From assembly GCF_945859705.1 (NCBI RefSeq), contig NC_079136.1, positions 117,475,528 to 117,539,527 of the forward strand: a DNA stretch of 64,000 nucleotides, given 5' to 3'. Below are positions 59,056 to 64,000 of this stretch, piece after piece (position 1 is the first letter of the stretch; every line of letters begins with the position of its first letter). The translations under genes and the position numbers were made by a program. The notes beneath the pieces were generated by a model that was given only the letters and a program-made list of their open reading frames with translations, did not search any database and was not told the origin of the DNA. This stretch comes from Episyrphus balteatus. Taxonomy: Eukaryota; Arthropoda; Insecta; Diptera; Syrphidae.

Positions 59056-60730
59056 TAAAAATAAAATGCACGACTGGGTCGCACGAACTTGCTCTAAGAG
59101 TTCAAGTTGCTTAAATTTGTAAGACTTTTTATATAGAAATTTGAAAAATGTAGGTACCTTCTATAAAGGTACAAAAAAAAAATTTGTTTTAATAAAATTC
59201 GTTTTTTTTTTTAAATAAAATAAAATCTGAAATCAAATTGCCCTCCAAAACAAGTATGCAGTTTTGATTGATATATTAAGATGCATTTTTAGAAAAAAAT
59301 ATTTTCAAAATCGTTAGAGCCGTTTTTTAAAAAACTAATTTTTTATAAATAACACTGATCGGCAACGAAAAAAGAGCTTGAACCAAACCATACTTTTCTT
59401 AAGGATTTTTGTGTGCTGATTCCTAATCCGAAATCAAAATTTCGTTGGCACGTCTCGTTTTCGAAATATTTGAATACTAACAGGTCAAAAACGCATTTTT
59501 TTTGATACTTTTGGCGTTAAATTAGACACCGTTAAATTTTTTTTGCAAAACTACTTATGCAATCTCCAAAAGCCATATTTTATCCTTTTAAATACCTATG
59601 TTAATTTTTTTTTTTATTATTTTTTTCTAAAAGATATTTGATATAGAAGTGCGTGATATCTCAAAATCCTGGTGGTTAAGGTAACATTTATGGTTTTTTG
59701 AAGCAGATTTGAAGTAAATTACAGTGTTCGACTCTTGATTTGGATAAAAAAAGCAAAATATTACGGAAAAATATACATGTATTTTAGATCAAACGTCAAA
59801 AAACATTTCATTCAAAATTAGTTTTTGGGAGTTTATAGCGAAAATAGTAATTTGTGACCCCATCCGAGATCATGACTATCGTCGATAATGGAGAAGAAGA
59901 AGAAGAAGAAGAAGCGAAAAAAATGATGAGCATAGCTCAAAAACTGGACGTGTTGGAATAAATCTGTAAACAGTTTTGAAGTCAGCACACTCAAATTAAT
60001 TAAAATCACCTTACAGAGTTCTTGCTCCCGACTTTTTTTTGTTTTTTGCCGACCAGTGTAATTTTTTGGAAAAAAAAGTTTTAAAATAAAATTGGTATGC
60101 CATTTTGTAGAAATCTCTAATCCACATCTAAAAACAAAATTTCAAAAAAATTCAATGTCCCGTTTTCGAAAATTAGATTTTTCAAAAAAAAATTTTCAAA
60201 ATTTGTTTAAAAATCCAAAAATTATTTTTTTTTTTTTTTGTTATTATTTTGGCTTATATTAAAATTATATAAATGCTTCCTCACAAAAAGTTTCGTTGAA
60301 ATCGAATAAGCAGTTTCGGAGATAATTGGATTTGGTTCTATGGCAGGTACCGTTAATAATGATTTTGAAAAAAAAAAGAATTTTTGAAAAAAAAAGATAA
60401 ACCTTAGCTTAAAACTAACATTTGAATTTTTTAAACAAAATCGTTGGAGCCGTTTTCGAGATATTTCAATTTTACTAAAATCGTTATATGACAAGTACCT
60501 TTATTTTTGGTCCAAAAAAATTAATTCCAAAAACCCCTCTGGAGAGTAGCCAAATGATATGCTACATACCAAGTTTGACATTAATCGGTCCATCCGTTTA
60601 GGCTGTAGCTCCTTATACAGACAGACAGACAGACGGACTTCCGGGACCCACTTTTTTGGCATTGTCTACCATCGTAATGCCATGGAAAAATGTTATCTCA
60701 ACTTTTACCTATATATCTCAAGTAAAAAAA
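59056..60730 (-). mobile_element. DINE-like interspersed element, copy K, split by another transposon
   Basis: The plus strand begins AAAATGCACGACTGGGTCGC and ends at TCTCAAGTAAAAAAA, so the element lies on the minus strand. Removing the inserted 706 bp (59353-60058) and its 3-bp duplication leaves about 0.97 kb matching copies A and E. Its microsatellite (about 60620-60636) is (TCTG)4 with no TCAGTCTG unit. Similar AAAATATT-rich DNA on both sides suggests it inserted into a simple AT repeat. Confidence 0.87.
59353..60058. mobile_element. 706-bp TIR transposon (CACTG ends, TAA target duplication)
   Basis: The left end CACTGATCGGCAACGAAAAA and the right end, reversed, CACTGGTCGGCAAAAAACAA form the inverted repeats. 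TAA lies on both sides (59350-59352 and 60059-60061). The intact copy E at the homologous place reads TTTATAAATAATTTTTTG with a single TAA, giving an empty site within this window. A 3-bp duplication with CACTG ends fits the CACTA/EnSpm group, and a TWA duplication also occurs in PIF/Harbinger. No transposase is encoded, so it is non-autonomous. A (GAA)n run lies near 59890-59912. Confidence 0.88.
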
Positions 60731-62845
60731 TGTTGTTGCAAGTAAAAAATGTTATGCATTGAAAAAAAAATCAATGCAAAATGTGTGCATTAAATATTTT
60801 TTTATGAATGTTCGTCAAAGTTCTTACAATGTTGGCTATTTGAAAAATATTTTAAAAAAAAATCATCAAATGCACACATTTTTTTCATTTGCATTTACAT
60901 TTTATTTTAACGCAAAAATATTTTTAGTTTCAGTAAATATTTTTTTTATTGCAAATGCATTTTTTTTAAATTAATATTTTTAGAACCCTCTTTTACTTGA
61001 AGAAGAATTGAATAATTTCTAAAACATGCCTATACAAAAATTATTGAACAGAACTGCAACACCTACAATACAATACTAAGATCTGGGGCCTATTTCACAG
61101 CTTACAACATCAGTTACATCAGCTACATTAACGACTTTTAATATTAATCTGAACATTTTCACTATTGTTTTTTGAGTTTGCTGATGCACAAGTAAAAGTT
61201 TTACTCAAGTGAACATTCGCTCTTGCGTTTGGTCCACTTAATCTAGTCGTTACGTTAAGAAAACATAAGGGTTTCTTTGATTTTAGCTATGCATTATCTT
61301 ATCAAAATAGTTTTAATGAGGGCCTAAAAAGTTGAAGGAGGAACTAGATATCTGGAGCCAGCGAAACGAAAAAATTTTAAATTGGCAAATTTCTGTTTCT
61401 TTTCTGCCATAAAACCCCTGGTTATGAGTGAAATTAACTCATCCTTTTGAAAGCACATATATGTAGTTGAAAGGAGTTTTCTTTCCTTACAATTTCTAAT
61501 TGGAAAAATTAAAATAAAGTCCCTCAGTCCGAACTTTTTCTTTGAAAATGTACATACATATGTCCCGACAAAGTGGCTTGAGTAAATTGCACCACACACT
61601 GTGTTTTGAACACCCTTTCCATCTCAACTACTCGTATTTAAGTAATGCCTGGTAAAATTCCAAGCGAATCGCAATTTATTATGCGATTTGTTCATTTATT
61701 CATTTTCCTACATGTATATCGTCAGCAAAAGCAGTTAAAATTGTGTTTTCTGTTTGAGGTAGGTACATCGCGTAACAAAAAGCATAAAATGGAACCTAGA
61801 AACTTTTAATACCTAACCCACTATTTCCTTTAAGTCTGGAATAATCATTTACGTTACACAAAAAAAATCTTCTCTCTAGATATAATTGTAGTCTATCAGG
61901 CAGAACTTGTTTTAATGTGAATTCGATGCCTTCATGCTTCATGTTATACTTTGTTAATAGCTTGAGACACATTTAAAAAGACCACCGAACAAATTTCTTT
62001 CTCATCAAGAGCAAGAGTGTTTTGTACAGAGATCAACGGTCCTTTTCTATTATCTGATTTATATGTACTAGAGTTTAAACGGATATAAAATATAAAAATT
62101 TAAGCATTTTTTCTTCAAAATTACAAAATACGTTATGCCATTCAAATCCAATTTGACTTAAATAATGCACCGGATCTGAATAGAACTGTACGATTTTTCT
62201 TGTTGCTCGTCCTTTTTCTTTTGCATTACTTTTCGTGACTCATAAACATAATACATTTTCGGAGTCACGGCTTGTATTGTTGCAATAAAACGTCTTAAAC
62301 AACATCGAAATCTTCTTATTCAATAAGCGGCAAACCAAAATGCAAAATCAAAAAACATGGAGCTTTGTTTTGTTATTTCAAGTGAAATAAACTTTTATTT
62401 ATTTATTTATATATTTTTTCTATGCCTAAAATAGTTTAACTAAAACATACATAGGTACATTTTCATTTCGTTTTTAAATGGGAAATCTCACGAAGAAGTT
62501 ACTTCAAACCAAAAATACCCGTTTCCGTTTCTTAACAAAAAAAAACTTTTGTAATTCTTGAAATTAAAACAATAATCTGGACTCCATTCTTCCATTCTTT
62601 CAAAACCATATTTTCTCTGATCTCATTCAGAATCGGGCTTATAGACGTCCATAATGGATTCACAATCAAAGCGTGTTGCTTAACTATCTTGAATTTGAAC
62701 CATTGTTGGTACTTTAAATCTCAAATTCACGATGATAACAAGGTAAAATAGATACTCACTGTAAAAATATAAAAGAAAATCTATTAAAAACTTTGTCAGA
62801 CATTTAAAAAAAAATAAACTCAAATGAAGAGAACTTATTTAATTT
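60731..62845. other. Intergenic, no gene seen
   Basis: 60731-60985 is AAAATATT/AATGCATT-rich simple sequence. The remainder lies downstream of RpS8 and shows no readable exon or RNA. Confidence 0.5.
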
Positions 62846-62956
62846 AACATCAGAGTAACTATGACAAGATTATACATTTCCATCAGGCTAGAGCCTAGTT
62901 CAAAACGAACTCGACTCTATAAAGTTGATGTTCGATTCTTGAGTTCAACATCATTT
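62846..62956 (-). ncRNA. Box C/D snoRNA copy 2 (SNORD46/snR63-like), downstream of RpS8
   Basis: On the minus strand: C box ATGATGT (62948-62954), an internal CTAGCCTGATGG element, then the guide GTCATAGTTACT directly before D box CTGA (62850-62853). The guide is identical to the intronic copy at 63614-63730, while the spacer has many substitutions. The guide pairs with the conserved 28S rRNA segment AGUAACUAUGAC and would direct 2'-O-methylation of the second A of AGUAA. It sits beside a decayed copy of the RpS8 exon end with a preserved donor site (63009-63080), so it arose by tandem duplication of the host exon-intron. Whether it is expressed is unknown, since no intact host exon surrounds it. 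Confidence 0.7.
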
Positions 62957-63008
62957 TGAGTAAAAAATGAATACAAAAAAAAAATGTAAAGAATTGAAAT
63001 TTGCTTAC

Positions 63009-63080
63009 CTAGAATATGTCCAGAAAAATGCAAGTTTAAAGTTATCCAAGTTAAAGAACTTTTCTTCATTCACAATGGCC
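63009..63080 (-). pseudogene. Decayed duplicate of the RpS8 penultimate-exon 3' end
   Basis: Minus strand TTTCTGGACATATTCTAG|GTAAGCAA matches the true exon end TTTCTGGACGTATTCTTG|GTAAGCAA, including the 5' splice donor. Further in, ATCCAAG and TTTCTTCAT correspond to the codons of the KKYLDR stretch of S8, with deletions between. The reading frame is broken, so this is a relic of a tandem duplication, not an exon of the active gene. Confidence 0.75.
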
Positions 63081-63437
63081 ATTTTTTGCCTGAGATACCT
63101 TAATCGCATTCAAATAGTTTAATCATGAAACCTTAAATTCCTCAAAATAGAAACTAAAAACTAGAAAAAAGAAATGGCGGGAATCTGCTAGCTTCTTGAA
63201 ATTTGAATCAATTAACATTGAACTCCATAAACACTCGTGACACTCAAGTCCACAAGACAATTTAAATTTCCAAAAAAGAAAAAAGCAAACCAAAAAACCA
63301 TGAAGTTAATTTTTTTCAGCGTAACAAATCTTTTTTTTATTTTTTTCTTTGTTACTCATCTTTTTTTCATGTCTTTAATTAATTAATAAAAAAACGCTCA
63401 ATTTCATATAAAACTATGTTTGCATAGCGCTTCCTTT
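63081..63437. other. RpS8 3'UTR and downstream spacer
   Basis: Minus-strand 3' flank of RpS8. Apart from the possible polyadenylation signal listed separately, no feature is seen before the duplicated segment. Confidence 0.5.
63374..63379 (-). promoter_or_regulatory. Possible RpS8 polyadenylation signal (ATTAAA)
   Basis: ATTAAA on the minus strand, 59 bases after the stop codon. It is the common variant of AATAAA, and no AATAAA was noticed between it and the stop. Confidence 0.4.

Positions 63438-64000
<563 letters not shown>

Noticed and set aside
4325..60730. Firm assignment of the DINE-like elements to Helitrons
   Set aside because: The 5' and 3' hairpins and lack of target duplication are suggestive, but no TC start or CTRR terminus is evident, so only 'DINE-like' is claimed.
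63009..63080. Treating the duplicated RpS8 segment as a functional alternative exon
   Set aside because: The donor site is intact, but the coding part has deletions that break the S8 frame, so it was called a pseudogene fragment.

Overview
The window is AT-rich nuclear DNA from an insect, most likely a brachyceran fly. The evidence is a ribosomal protein S8 gene that reads like Drosophila RpS8, two intron-bearing tRNA-Leu(CAA) genes, and many copies of an interspersed element built like the Drosophila DINE-1/mini-me elements, with a (GTCT)-type microsatellite inside. Conventional genes are almost absent: 64 kb holds only the 3' half of RpS8 at the right edge (minus strand), a C/D snoRNA in its intron, a second snoRNA copy beside it, and the two tRNAs. 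Most of the remaining sequence with visible structure is mobile DNA or degenerate repeats.

Layout. 178-1551: non-autonomous hAT element with a perfect 8-bp target duplication. 2005-2525: decayed ~120-bp tandem repeat. 4325-5252: first complete DINE-like element. 7845-7961: tRNA-Leu(CAA), followed by a ~130-bp tandem array (8195-8935). 10646-11384: another DINE-like element. 13332-13397: strong hairpin. 14967-15247: 14-bp minisatellite. 17588-18392: decayed retroelement-like repeat with a ~120-bp internal array. 18811-21916: DINE-like element whose internal microsatellite has grown to 265 perfect copies of an 8-mer. 24058-25322: 56-bp perfect direct repeats around a degenerate array. 28758-30845: foldback-like inverted structure interrupted by another DINE-like element. 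33440-34140 and 40980-41600: two diverged copies of one repeat. 36177-37376: hAT element with a broken transposase and a perfect 8-bp target duplication. 44487-44575: 3' tail of a LINE. 46027-46143: second tRNA-Leu(CAA), minus strand. 49884-50768: foldback-like element containing a 96-bp palindrome. 50971-53014: two DINE-like elements and a short hairpin element. 59056-60730: DINE-like element split by a 706-bp CACTG-type element with a TAA target duplication. 62846-64000: RpS8 3' end, its intronic snoRNA, and a decayed tandem copy of the exon-intron segment.

How it fits together. The RpS8 intron carries a box C/D snoRNA whose guide matches the conserved 28S rRNA segment targeted by vertebrate SNORD46 (also hosted by RPS8) and yeast snR63. 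The host-guide pairing therefore appears conserved from vertebrates to flies. A duplicate lies about 770 bp downstream, where the guide is intact and the adjoining exon copy has decayed. The DINE-like copies form a natural series for microsatellite birth, with 0, 1, 2 and 265 units of the same 8-mer at the same internal position. A ~19-bp motif (core GGGCGTATGCGTAA) recurs seven times, including upstream of both tRNA-Leu genes. No CRISPR array, operon or prokaryotic feature is present. No database search was possible, so family names rest on sequence hallmarks read by eye.
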